The position numbers were made by a program, and so were the translations under genes. This document shows positions 1 to 6,736 of a DNA stretch of 11,169 nt, in pieces. How positions within the stretch are numbered: the stretch's first letter is position 1; each line of letters starts with the position of its first letter. Below the pieces are notes generated by a model. That model was not told the origin of the DNA and searched no databases. It saw only the letters and a list, made by a program, of their open reading frames with translations. Origin of the DNA: Bacillota bacterium (lineage in GTDB: Bacteria > Bacillota_E > JAJZYS01 > JAJYTV01); contig JAJZVM010000137.1 in NCBI GenBank assembly GCA_021845645.1, positions 1 to 11,169 of the forward strand. Reading direction: 5' to 3'.

Positions 1-1
1 C

Positions 2-313
2 AACGACCCGGAGCGGGTCGAGAGAATCCTGGTGGCCGCAGCGCTGGAGTCGGGTGCTGAGGTCCGGGAAGTAGCCTTCCATAAATTCAGCCCCCAAGGC
101 GTCAGTGGAGTGGTGGTCATCTCGGAGTCGCACCTGGCGGTACACACCTGGCCCGAACTGGGCTATGCCGCCGTCGACGTGTTCACCTGCGGCGAACGCG
201 TCGAGCCATGGGACGCCTGCAACTATATAGTGGAACATTTCCGCGCTGAGAGCGTAACGGCGACAGAGACGAAGCGCGGCGTCTTCGCCGAAGTAGAAGC
301 GCAAGTCGGCTGA
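2..313 (+). CDS. speD: S-adenosylmethionine decarboxylase proenzyme, SpeD (5'-truncated by window edge)
   Basis: SpeD decarboxylates S-adenosylmethionine to the aminopropyl donor for spermidine synthesis. It is a small cytoplasmic pyruvoyl enzyme that cleaves itself. The frame is open from base 2 (reads [10 protein letters not shown]...) through the stop at 311-313, so the true start lies upstream, about 20 residues before the window by comparison with Thermotoga maritima SpeD. The self-cleavage and catalytic region is complete: [16 protein letters not shown] followed by DVFTCG. The predicted pyruvoyl-forming Ser is codon 128-130, the processing His is 143-145 and the catalytic Cys is 188-190. 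Their spacing (5 and 15 residues) equals that of T. maritima Ser63/His68/Cys83. The GTG at 32 lies inside the conserved domain and is not the start. Spermidine synthase, its partner, is not in the window. The MTA it would release is handled by genes further downstream. Confidence 0.97.
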   Translation, partial: NDPERVERILVAAALESGAEVREVAFHKFSPQGVSGVVVISESHLAVHTWPELGYAAVDVFTCGERVEPWDACNYIVEHFRAESVTATETKRGVFAEVEAQVG

Positions 314-318
314 CACGA

Positions 319-350
319 CGCCCCGGTCGAAGGACCGGGGCGCATTGTTC
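319..350 (+). terminator. Rho-independent-type terminator after speD
   Basis: A perfect 10-bp GC-rich stem, CGCCCCGGTC (319-328) and GACCGGGGCG (333-342), has a GAAG loop. It is followed by a short, only moderately T-rich tail (CATTGTTC, 343-350). It starts 5 nt after the speD stop and lies before the ndk ribosome binding site. The weak T tract suggests partial termination, so some speD transcripts may continue into ndk. Confidence 0.7.
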
Positions 351-367
351 GGGAGGGACACCTGAGG

Positions 368-823
368 ATGCAAAGAACCTTCGTTGCCGTAAAGCCGGAT
401 GGGGTCGGGCGCGGGCTTGTGGGCGAGGTGATCGCCCGGCTGGAGCGCAAGGGGCTCCGGCTCGTCGGTCTCAAGATGATGCGCGTCAGCGAGGAACTCG
501 CCGGCCGTCACTACGAGGCGCATCGCGAGAAGCCCTTCTTCAACGGGCTTGTCGCCTTCATCACGTCGGGCCCGATCGTCGCGATGGTCTGGGAGGGCCA
601 GGACGCCATCGCGGTCGCGCGCAACGTGATGGGCGCCACGGATCCCGCCAAGGCGGCGCCCGGCACCTTGCGCGGCGACTTCGCCATGCAGATCGCGGCC
701 AACATCGTGCACGGATCGGACGGCCCCGAGGCTGCGGAGCGCGAGATCGGCCTCTTCTTCCGCCCGGATGAGCTGGTGGGCCAGCCGCGGCCGGAGGAAG
801 AGTGGATCTACGCGGGTAACTGA
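368..823 (+). CDS. ndk: Nucleoside diphosphate kinase
   Basis: Ndk transfers the gamma-phosphate from ATP to nucleoside diphosphates through a phosphohistidine in a ping-pong mechanism, balancing cytoplasmic NTP and dNTP pools. The protein is 151 aa, a normal length for the family. Visible family features are the N-terminal TFVAVKPDGV (Lys9 contacts phosphate), the Arg102-containing LRGDFA segment, and the catalytic signature NIVHGSDG with His115. The C-terminal EEEWIY is also typical. The ATG at 368 is preceded by GGGAGGG (351-357) and by GAGG directly against the start, and no better start is seen upstream. The stop at 821-823 is one base before the next ATG, so ndk is probably the first gene of a run with the phosphorylase, hydrolase and deaminase. 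The link may be to purine balance, but it could be simple co-location of housekeeping genes. Confidence 0.97.
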   Translation: MQRTFVAVKPDGVGRGLVGEVIARLERKGLRLVGLKMMRVSEELAGRHYEAHREKPFFNGLVAFITSGPIVAMVWEGQDAIAVARNVMGATDPAKAAPGTLRGDFAMQIAANIVHGSDGPEAAEREIGLFFRPDELVGQPRPEEEWIYAGN

Positions 824-824
824 C

Positions 825-1598
825 ATGGTCGCCATCATCGGCGGCACCGGCGTCTACGAGCTGCCAGGCGCCGAGGAACGCGATCGTACGATCGCGACCC
901 CGTACGGCGACGCGTCCGTCACCGAGGTGCGCCTGCCGGATGGCGAGACGCTCATCTTCGCGGCGCGGCACGGCAAGGGCCACGCCGTGCCGCCGCACCG
1001 CCTGCCCACCCGAGCCTTGCTCTGGGCCCTCAAGGAGATCGGCGTGACCGCGATCCTCGCCACCTCGGCTGTCGGATCGGTGCGCGAGGAGATCCCGCCG
1101 GGGACGCTTGCGCTGCTCGGCGACTTCATGGACTTCACCAAGGCGAGGGCCACGACGTTCCACGACGGCCCCGGCGTCGTGCACCAGAACGTGAGCGACG
1201 CCTACTGCCCGACCCTGCGCAGTGCCTTGCGGCGCAGCGCGGAGCGCCAGGACATCGCGCTCCACCCGGACGAGGTCGTCTACGTCTGCACCGAGGGCCC
1301 CCGGTTCGAGACGCCCGCCGAGATTCGCGCCTACCGCATGCTCGGAGGCGACGTCGTCGGCATGACGCAGGTGCCGGAGGCGGTCCTCGCGGCGGAGCTC
1401 GGCATGTGCTACGCCGCCGTCGCATTGGTCACCAACCTGGCCGCCGGCGTGCAGGGCGCACGCCCGTCGCACGAAGAGGTGCTGGAGTTGATGGCGAGCC
1501 AGGGCAAGACCCTCTCGCGTCTGCTGCTCGGCACGGTGCGCGATCTTGGCAAAGACTATCGCTGCAGCACACACCCACAAGCGGAGGGGATGGCGTGA
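825..1598 (+). CDS. mtnP: S-methyl-5'-thioadenosine / methylthioinosine phosphorylase family protein
   Basis: This is a PNP/MTAP-family (family II) phosphorylase of 257 aa that cleaves a nucleoside with phosphate into a free base and (methylthio)ribose-1-phosphate. Family motifs are IIGGTGVYEL at the N-terminus, the phosphate-binding ARHGKGHAVPPH, ATSAVGSVREE, and the MTAP-subfamily signature DFMDFTKAR..TFHDG. CTEGPRFETPAE and GMTQVPEAVLA follow. The base-recognition segment reads VTNLAAGV..., with Asn as in 6-oxopurine PNPs, where adenine-specific MTAPs have TDYDCW. MTAP-type sugar motifs with a PNP-type base pocket resemble methylthioinosine phosphorylase (known from Pseudomonas aeruginosa). 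The ATG at 825 is chosen because the protein then begins directly at the conserved strand; it lies one nucleotide after the ndk stop, suggesting translational coupling. A broad inosine/guanosine phosphorylase is the main alternative. Confidence 0.9.
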   Translation: MVAIIGGTGVYELPGAEERDRTIATPYGDASVTEVRLPDGETLIFAARHGKGHAVPPHRLPTRALLWALKEIGVTAILATSAVGSVREEIPPGTLALLGDFMDFTKARATTFHDGPGVVHQNVSDAYCPTLRSALRRSAERQDIALHPDEVVYVCTEGPRFETPAEIRAYRMLGGDVVGMTQVPEAVLAAELGMCYAAVALVTNLAAGVQGARPSHEEVLELMASQGKTLSRLLLGTVRDLGKDYRCSTHPQAEGMA

Positions 1599-2821
1599 GC
1601 AGGCAGGACGGAGACCGCCGCATCGACTGGGCCAGGGACCACATGCCGATCCTGGACGCCCTTCTCGAGGAGCGCAGCGCCGCACAGCCGCTGAAGGGCG
1701 AGCGCGTCGGCATCGCGTTGCACCTGGAGGCCAAGACGGCGCGCCTCGCTCTTGCGCTCCAGGAGCTCGGGGCGGAGGTGGCGATCGCGGGCTCCAACCC
1801 GCTCTCAACCCAGGACGCCGTCGCGGAGGCTCTGGCGGCGCGAGGCGTGCACGTCTACGCCCGTCATGGCGCGGCCGTCGACGAATACTTCCAGTATCTC
1901 GACCAGGTGCTCTCGCACCGTCCGACGCTCATCGTCGATGACGGCGGCGACCTCGTCACGCGCCTGCACCTGACACAGCCCGAACTGCTCCAGGGACTCA
2001 AGGGCGGCACCGAGGAGACCACCACCGGGCTCGTGCGCCTGCGGGCCATGCACGCCTCGGGAGAGCTCCAGGTGCCGATGATGGCCGTCAACGACGCGCA
2101 GATGAAGCATCTCTTCGACAACCGCTTCGGCACGGGCCAGTCCGCCATCGAGGCCATCATGCGGGCCACCAACGTCACGATCGCCGGACGCTACGCGCTC
2201 GTCGTGGGCTTCGGCTGGTGCGGCAAGGGTGTGGCGCAGAGGCTCCGCGGCCTCGGGGCGCGCGTCGGCGTCGTGGACATCGATCCCGTGAAGATGAACG
2301 AGGCCTGGCTCGACGGCTACGACGTGGGAACCATGCACGACCTCGCGCCCAAGGCCGACATCGTCGTGACGGTGACGGGCGCCTTGCGCGTCGTGCGGCG
2401 CGAGCACCTCGAGCGCATGCGCGACGGCGTCCTGCTGGCGAACGCCGGCCACTTCGATGTCGAGATCGACAAGCAGGCCCTGAAGGACCTCTCCACGTCC
2501 GTCGAGCAGGTGCGCGAGAACGTCGACGCCTACCGCCTGCCGGACGGCCGCCGCTTCTACCTGCTCGCGGAGGGCCGCCTTGTGAACCTCGCGGCGGGCG
2601 ACGGACACCCGGCCGAGATCATGGACCTCTCGTTCGCGGTGCAGGCGCTCTCGCTGCTGCATCTCGCACAGCACCGCCTGCCGCCGGGCGTGCATCCATA
2701 CCCGGACGAACTGGACGACCGGGTCGCGAGGCTGTCGCTCGTGGCGCGCGGCATCGGTCTCGAAGTCGAGACCGATGAGCAGGTGCGCTACCGCGCGACC
2801 TGGCGCGAGGGCACGCAGTGA
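1595..2821 (+). CDS. ahcY: Adenosylhomocysteinase (short, archaeal/Thermotoga type); possibly S-inosylhomocysteine hydrolase
   Basis: AhcY reversibly hydrolyses S-adenosylhomocysteine to adenosine and homocysteine using bound NAD, relieving product inhibition of methyltransferases. The protein is 408 aa. Substrate-domain motifs are HLEAKTA, GSNPLSTQDAVA, DDGGDL, GGTEETTTG and NDAQMKHLFDNRFGTGQS, which carries the active-site Lys and Asp. The NAD-binding Rossmann motif is GFGWCGKG, followed by NAGHFDVEI and LLAEGRLVNLAAGDGHP. The human-type C-terminal KPDHYRY tail is absent; the protein ends ...YRATWREGTQ, as in short-form homologues. Human Thr57 and Glu59 (HMTVET) correspond to Glu and Lys here (HLEAKT), which changes the adenine N6 pocket. 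The GTG start at 1595 has GCGGAGGGG (1581-1589) 5 nt upstream and overlaps the preceding stop by 4 nt (GTGA). Earlier in-frame starts would add a tail with no family similarity. Confidence 0.95.
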   Translation: MSRQDGDRRIDWARDHMPILDALLEERSAAQPLKGERVGIALHLEAKTARLALALQELGAEVAIAGSNPLSTQDAVAEALAARGVHVYARHGAAVDEYFQYLDQVLSHRPTLIVDDGGDLVTRLHLTQPELLQGLKGGTEETTTGLVRLRAMHASGELQVPMMAVNDAQMKHLFDNRFGTGQSAIEAIMRATNVTIAGRYALVVGFGWCGKGVAQRLRGLGARVGVVDIDPVKMNEAWLDGYDVGTMHDLAPKADIVVTVTGALRVVRREHLERMRDGVLLANAGHFDVEIDKQALKDLSTSVEQVRENVDAYRLPDGRRFYLLAEGRLVNLAAGDGHPAEIMDLSFAVQALSLLHLAQHRLPPGVHPYPDELDDRVARLSLVARGIGLEVETDEQVRYRATWREGTQ

Positions 2822-4107
2822 TCCGTCTCGAAGGGGCGACACTGCTCACGCCGGACCACGAGATCCGCGACGGCGTGCTCGTACTCGACGGAGCGCGCAT
2901 CGCCTATGCCGGCAGCCGCGACGGCGCGCCGCCCGCGGCCCCGGGGGACGAGGTCTCGCGGCTGCCTGGCCGCGTCATCATCCCGGGCTTCGTCAACACG
3001 CACACGCATCTCGCGATGCAGATCCTGCGCGGCGTCGCGGACGACGTCCCGCTCATGCCCTGGCTCGAGGAGCACGTCTGGCCGATCGAGGCCCGCATGA
3101 CGCCCGAGGACATCCTGCAGGGCACGCGACTCGCGCTGCTCGAGGCAGTCGCGGCCGGCGTCACCTGCGTCAACGACATGTACGGCTCGATGGACCGCGT
3201 CGCCGAGGCGATCGGGGAATCGGGCATCCGCGGCATGATCACCCAGGGTCTGATCGGCGCCCAGGATCCGGAGCGCGAGAGCCTGCGCCGTGGCGTCGCC
3301 CTCTACGAGCGCTGGCAGGGGGCCATGGACGACCGCCTGCATGTCGCCCTTGGCCCGCACGCCCCGTATACCTGCCCTCCCGACTACCTGAGGGAAGTCG
3401 CGGACTACGCGACGGCCCTGCACGCGCCGGTACACATCCACCTCGCGGAGACCCGGGGCGAGACCGAGGAACTCCTGCGCCAGGGCACGACGCCAGCGCA
3501 GGTGCTGACGTCGAGCGGCCTTGCGCGCGAGCATGTCGTCGCGGCGCACGGCGTCTTCCCGGCGGAGGGCGACATCACGCGCTTCGCTTCGCTGGACGTC
3601 GGCGTCGCGCACTGCCCGATCTCCAATTTGAAGCTCGGCTGCGGCTTTGCGCCGACGCGCCTGCTGCGCGAGGCGGGGGTGCCGGTCGGGATCGGCTCGG
3701 ATGGGGCGGCGAGCGCCAACGTGCTCGACCCGTTCCTCAGCATGAAGGCCGCCGCCTGGATCGCGAAGGGCACGGCGGAGGATGCGGCGGCGCTCACGGC
3801 CAAGGACGTGCTGCGCATGGCCACGCGCGAAGGAGCGATGGCCCTTGGCTGGCCGGAGCTTGGCGCGCTCGAGCAGGGTTATCTCGCCGACGTGGTCGTC
3901 GTCGATCTGCGCTCCTACCGGCTGCAACCCGTGTTCGATCCGTTCTCGGCGATCGTCTACACGGCCACGGCCCAGCAGGTGGAGCGGGTCTACGCCTCGG
4001 GCCGCCTTGTCTACAGCGAAGGCCGGCATCTCGTGGTGGACGCCGCAGAGGTGTTGAGCTCGGCGCGCGCGAGCGCGCAGCGTCTCGCGGAGCTTCCTCT
4101 GCTCTAG
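2818..4107 (+). CDS. mtaD: 5-methylthioadenosine/S-adenosylhomocysteine deaminase (amidohydrolase family)
   Basis: This is a zinc-dependent amidohydrolase that removes the 6-amino group of MTA and SAH, giving methylthioinosine and S-inosylhomocysteine plus ammonia. The best-known homologue is T. maritima TM0936. The protein is 429 aa with the usual composite beta-sandwich around a TIM barrel. Visible metal and catalytic residues are His62 and His64 in GFVNTHTHLAM, His181 in GPHAPYTC, His208 and Glu211 in HIHLAET, His244 in AAHGVF, and Asp295 in GIGSDGAAS. VAHCPISNLKLGCG precedes the last motif. The GTG start at 2818 overlaps the ahcY stop by 4 nt (GTGA), with GCGAGGG just upstream. A strong terminator follows the gene, making it the last of the run. 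5'-Deoxyadenosine or guanine deaminase activity within the same superfamily is possible. Confidence 0.93.
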   Translation: MIRLEGATLLTPDHEIRDGVLVLDGARIAYAGSRDGAPPAAPGDEVSRLPGRVIIPGFVNTHTHLAMQILRGVADDVPLMPWLEEHVWPIEARMTPEDILQGTRLALLEAVAAGVTCVNDMYGSMDRVAEAIGESGIRGMITQGLIGAQDPERESLRRGVALYERWQGAMDDRLHVALGPHAPYTCPPDYLREVADYATALHAPVHIHLAETRGETEELLRQGTTPAQVLTSSGLAREHVVAAHGVFPAEGDITRFASLDVGVAHCPISNLKLGCGFAPTRLLREAGVPVGIGSDGAASANVLDPFLSMKAAAWIAKGTAEDAAALTAKDVLRMATREGAMALGWPELGALEQGYLADVVVVDLRSYRLQPVFDPFSAIVYTATAQQVERVYASGRLVYSEGRHLVVDAAEVLSSARASAQRLAELPLL

Positions 4108-4123
4108 TCTCCACATTCCGGCA

Positions 4124-4161
4124 GGTGGCGGGCCCAGAACTGGGCCCGCCACCAACATTTT
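4124..4161 (+). terminator. Strong Rho-independent terminator after mtaD
   Basis: A perfect 13-bp stem, GGTGGCGGGCCCA (4124-4136) and TGGGCCCGCCACC (4141-4153), with a GAAC loop is followed by AACATTTT (4154-4161). It lies 16 nt after the mtaD stop and closes the ndk-mtnP-ahcY-mtaD run, isolating it from the mreB-like gene. Confidence 0.85.
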
Positions 4162-4227
4162 GTCAATGCGCGCGCGCCGTCTCTCCGTTTCAATGAAAAG
4201 GGACGGGACAAGCGGGGAGGATTTCGC

Positions 4228-5205
4228 GTGCGACGCCTGATCTTCGATTTCGGCAGCGAGAACGTGCGTATGGGCATGGAAGGCGGGCGCAGGCCGCCGC
4301 TCACCGAGCCGGCCGTCGTGGCGCATCGCGTGAGCGGTGACGTCGTCGCGGTGGGCGAGCAGGCCCTGCGCATGCTGGGCCGCACTCCCGACGGGCTCGA
4401 GGCGGAGCGGCCGTTCACGCGCGGCGGTGTCCGCTCGCAGAAGCTGGCCGAGGCTCTGCTCAAGAATCTCCTGGCGCGCGTCGGCGGACATGGCTTCCGC
4501 AGGCCGGAGATCTGGATCGCGATGGGGGCCGGCGCCAGCGCCATCGATCGGCGCGGACTCGGCGTCCTCGCCCAGCACGCGGGCGCCGCCCGCGTGCGCT
4601 TCTGCTCGCTTTCCGCATGCAAGGCCCTGGGGCTCGAACTGCCGCTCTTTCAGCCGATGGGCAGTCTGCTCGTCGACGTGGGCGCCAGCTGCACCCGCAT
4701 CGACCTTCTCTCGCTCGGCCACTCGGTGGCCCACCACAAGGTGGAGATAGCCGGAGACCATATCGACGAGTCCATCGCCCGTCTGATGCGCGACCGCTAC
4801 AACCTCATGGTGGGCGAGGCGACCTCGCAGGCGGTCAAGCACGCGCTCCTGGGAGACGGCGCCGACCGCGCGACGGCCAACGGGCGCGACCTCATCACGG
4901 GGCTGCCGCAGTCCGTGACCCTCGAGCGCGACGAGGTGCTGCCTGCGGTCGCCCTTCTGGCCGACCAGATCGCCCACGCGGTGCGCGAGCTCCTGCGCGA
5001 CGTCTCGCCGGAACTCGTGGCGGACCTCGCCGACCACGGCGCCTTCCTGACGGGCGGGGGCGCCCGCCTCGGAGCCCTGGCCGACATGCTGCAGGACCGT
5101 CTCGACCTGCCGCTCCACCTCGACGCCGATCCTGAGCAGACGATCTGCAAGGGACTGCAGATGGCGCTTGATCCGAAGTACGGCACGAAACTGCGCACGG
5201 CCTGA
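4228..5205 (+). CDS. Divergent MreB-like bacterial actin with degenerate ATPase motifs
   Basis: The 325-aa protein follows MreB from end to end. MreB family proteins form membrane-associated filaments that guide cell-wall synthesis. Conserved stretches include EPAVVAHR, GDVVAVGEQALRMLGRTP (37-54), IAGDHIDESI (174-183), RYNLMVGEAT (190-199), GRDLITGLPQSV (219-230) and the adenosine motif LTGGGARL (274-281). Nucleotide-hydrolysis motifs are altered. Phosphate-1 DLGTAN reads DFGSEN (7-12). The catalytic EEP reads SLS (127-129). Phosphate-2 DIGGGTT reads DVGASCT (150-156). VPSG reads MGAG (99-102). The fold is predicted intact, but ATP hydrolysis is probably lost. The GTG at 4228 has GGGGAGG (4214-4220) with a 7-nt spacer. 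No mreC or mreD is adjacent, so this looks like a stand-alone paralogue rather than the housekeeping mreB. It is a single-gene unit between two terminator regions. Confidence 0.85.
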   Translation: MRRLIFDFGSENVRMGMEGGRRPPLTEPAVVAHRVSGDVVAVGEQALRMLGRTPDGLEAERPFTRGGVRSQKLAEALLKNLLARVGGHGFRRPEIWIAMGAGASAIDRRGLGVLAQHAGAARVRFCSLSACKALGLELPLFQPMGSLLVDVGASCTRIDLLSLGHSVAHHKVEIAGDHIDESIARLMRDRYNLMVGEATSQAVKHALLGDGADRATANGRDLITGLPQSVTLERDEVLPAVALLADQIAHAVRELLRDVSPELVADLADHGAFLTGGGARLGALADMLQDRLDLPLHLDADPEQTICKGLQMALDPKYGTKLRTA

Positions 5206-5229
5206 CCGACCAACGCCTCCGGTTCCAAT

Positions 5230-5286
5230 CAGGGCCTAGCCCTGGGAGCTTCGCCGAAGGGCCAGGGCCTCCGAGAGGAGGCCCTG
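5230..5286. terminator. Hairpin cluster between convergent genes, possible bidirectional terminator
   Basis: Two stems lie in the 154-bp gap between the convergent mreB-like and comB genes. The first is CAGGGC (5230-5235) and GCCCTG (5239-5244), with a 3-nt loop. The second is a perfect 10-bp stem, CAGGGCCTCC (5263-5272) and GGAGGCCCTG (5277-5286; offset of the left arm may shift by one base), with a GAGA tetraloop. Neither has a clear T tract on either strand, so termination is inferred from position and stability. The rest of the gap (5287-5359) shows nothing recognisable. Confidence 0.5.
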
Positions 5287-5359
5287 CTACGTCGTCGGAA
5301 GGGTGGCCGGGGCAAGGCCGCTCATCGGCAGGAATCCCGGCGGGAGAACGGGAAAGGGC

Positions 5360-6082
5360 TTAGGAATGGCGCCAGGGCATGAGCCTGCTCTTGTCGTGCC
5401 TGTCGCGGACCGGCAGGACGCGGCTGCGGCCAAGCCCTGCCGCGATCGCGATGTCCGCCTCGAACCCGGCCTCGATCAGGCGTGCGCCGTGGGGAGTCGC
5501 CCGCAGCGCGGCCCCAAGGCCGCGGCGCCGCGCCTCGAAGGCGGCACGCGCGGTCAGCATCAGGTCGTCGAGGTCGGCCTCCGGCAGGAAGGCAGCGATC
5601 GCGCCCGCGGTCAGCGCGTCCTCGTAGGAGAAGTGGCCGTCGGTGCCGCTCATCACGATCAGGGCCTCCGCGGCGTCCTGCGCTAGCAACCACGCCGCGG
5701 CCAGAGGTGCCGTCGTCAACGCCGCGAACGCGAGCGCCTTGGCCGAGCGAGCGCGGCTAAGGGCCAAGGTGCCGTTCGTGGTCGTGAGGACGACCTCCCT
5801 GCCGCGCACCAGGCGCCGCTGGTAGTCACGTGGCGAGTTGCCGGCGTCGAAGCCCGCAATGGGGCGCATGCCGCGTTCGCCGCCCAGCACCGCGCCCGGC
5901 ACGCGATCGCGCAGGGCGAACGCCTCGTCGACACCGGCGACCGGTCTCACCGCCAGGGCACCCGCCGCCAGCGCGGCGGCCGCCGTGGTGGCGGCGCGCA
6001 GGGTGTCGATGGCCACCACCGGCAGTCCCCTGGCCGCGGAAGGGTAGAGCTCCTGGGCCGTCGCCACTGCCTTGAGCCGCAC
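5360..6082 (-). CDS. comB: 2-phosphosulfolactate phosphatase family protein (ComB)
   Basis: ComB removes phosphate from 2-phosphosulfolactate to give 3-sulfolactate. In methanogens this is a step of coenzyme M synthesis; in Bacillus the homologue YitC belongs to sulfolactate formation during sporulation. The protein is 240 aa, the usual length. Family motifs are VVAIDTLRAATT (22-33), LGGERGMRPIAGFDAGNSP (66-84), LTTTNGTLAL (99-108), GHFSYEDALTAGAI (150-163), and near the C-terminus ATPHGARLIEAG and ADIAIAAG. The GTG start (6080-6082 on the plus strand) is preceded on the minus strand by GGAGAAGGAG with about 9 nt spacing. No comA-type phosphosulfolactate synthase or comC-type dehydrogenase is in the window. 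The gene is divergent from the histidine phosphatase across 48 bp, which must hold both transcription starts, and convergent with the mreB-like gene. Family assignment is firm; the physiological substrate here is inferred. Confidence 0.9.
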   Translation of the reverse strand: MRLKAVATAQELYPSAARGLPVVAIDTLRAATTAAAALAAGALAVRPVAGVDEAFALRDRVPGAVLGGERGMRPIAGFDAGNSPRDYQRRLVRGREVVLTTTNGTLALSRARSAKALAFAALTTAPLAAAWLLAQDAAEALIVMSGTDGHFSYEDALTAGAIAAFLPEADLDDLMLTARAAFEARRRGLGAALRATPHGARLIEAGFEADIAIAAGLGRSRVLPVRDRHDKSRLMPWRHS

Positions 6083-6130
6083 CGAAAACCACTCCTTCTC
6101 CCGGAACTCGAAGACGATGGAGGAGACATC

Positions 6131-6736
6131 GTGCCTTCACTCTACCTGATCCGGCATGGCCGTACCGAGTGGAACCGACTCTGGCGTATCCAGGGGGACC
6201 TGGACGTACCTTTGGACGAGGAGGGACGCCGGCAGGCCGGCGCCCTCGCCAAGGCGCTGGAGGCCGTGCCCCTGCGCATGGTCTACGCGAGCCCGATGCA
6301 GCGTGCGGTGGAGACCGCCTCGGCGATCGCCGCAGGGCATGGTTTGCCGCTTCAGCTCGACCCGCGCCTCAAGGAGCGCAACTGGGGCCAGTACCAGGGA
6401 ATGCGCCGCGAGGAGGCGGCCTTGGCCTACGCCGAAGCCGAGGCGGATCTGCGCGCCGACCCCCGCTCGGCCCGGCCACCTGGCGGCGAGAGCTTCATCG
6501 AGCTGACCGAGCGATCCGAAGCCGCCCTGCGGGAGATCGTGGCCAAGGAGGAGGGCGCAATCGCGGTCGTCTGTCACGGCGGCACGATCGTGGCGGGGCT
6601 GATGGCTCTTTTGGGACTCGACAGCTGGCCGAGAACGCGCTTTGTCATCGACAACGCCAGCATCTCCCTGCTCGACGTCACCCCGGACGGAAGGGTGGTA
6701 ACCCATTACATCAATCGATGCGACCACCTGGCTTGA
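6131..6736 (+). CDS. Histidine phosphatase (phosphoglycerate mutase-like) family protein
   Basis: This 201-aa cytoplasmic phosphatase of the histidine acid/PGAM-like superfamily transfers phosphate to an N-terminal histidine. Motifs are LIRHGRTEWN with nucleophile His9, YASPMQRAVETA with Arg58, LKERNWGQYQG with acidic Glu82, PPGGES, and VVCHGGTI with second catalytic His149. The family includes CobC, PhoE, GpmB and broad phosphatases, and the sequence does not separate these. No cobalamin genes lie nearby. The GTG at 6131 has a clear GGAGGAG (6119-6125) with 5 nt spacing. The C-terminus (INRCDHLA) resembles the natural family end, so the overlap with the following dinG frame is probably real and not a frameshift. 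Confidence 0.92.
   Translation: MPSLYLIRHGRTEWNRLWRIQGDLDVPLDEEGRRQAGALAKALEAVPLRMVYASPMQRAVETASAIAAGHGLPLQLDPRLKERNWGQYQGMRREEAALAYAEAEADLRADPRSARPPGGESFIELTERSEAALREIVAKEEGAIAVVCHGGTIVAGLMALLGLDSWPRTRFVIDNASISLLDVTPDGRVVTHYINRCDHLA
6691..6698 (+). promoter_or_regulatory. Ribosome binding site supporting an ATT start for dinG
   Basis: AAGGGTGG resembles the AAGGAGG Shine-Dalgarno core and sits 6 nt before an in-frame ATT at 6705, inside the end of the phosphatase gene. The dinG frame has a stop at 6699-6701 and no ATG, GTG or TTG until 6798, which lies after the first exonuclease motif. Confidence 0.5.

Noticed and set aside
561..1808. Minus-strand open frame of 415 codons opposite ndk, mtnP and ahcY
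   Set aside because: Crosses gene boundaries of three confident genes; low-complexity Arg/Pro-rich composition at the ends; a shadow of GC-biased third positions.
4160..4194. TTGTCA (4160-4165) and TTCAAT (4189-4194) as a promoter for the mreB-like gene
   Set aside because: The -35-like box is good, but the spacing to the only -10-like box is about 23 nt and the -35 box overlaps the terminator tail. A promoter is expected here but I cannot place it.
2775..4196. Alternative plus-strand frame of 473 codons through mtaD
   Set aside because: Arg/Gly/Pro-rich translation without motifs; the overlapping frame encodes an unmistakable amidohydrolase.
2788..5118. Very long minus-strand open frame (776 codons) opposite ahcY-end, mtaD and the mreB-like gene
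   Set aside because: It spans a terminator and two well-recognised plus-strand genes, is rich in Arg/Ala/His/Gly as expected of an antisense GC-rich frame, and shows no family motif.
6734..6736. Frameshift joining the histidine phosphatase and dinG into one fusion
   Set aside because: The phosphatase has a natural family-like C-terminus and dinG has its own ribosome binding site with an ATT codon, so an overlap is simpler than a sequencing error or programmed frameshift.
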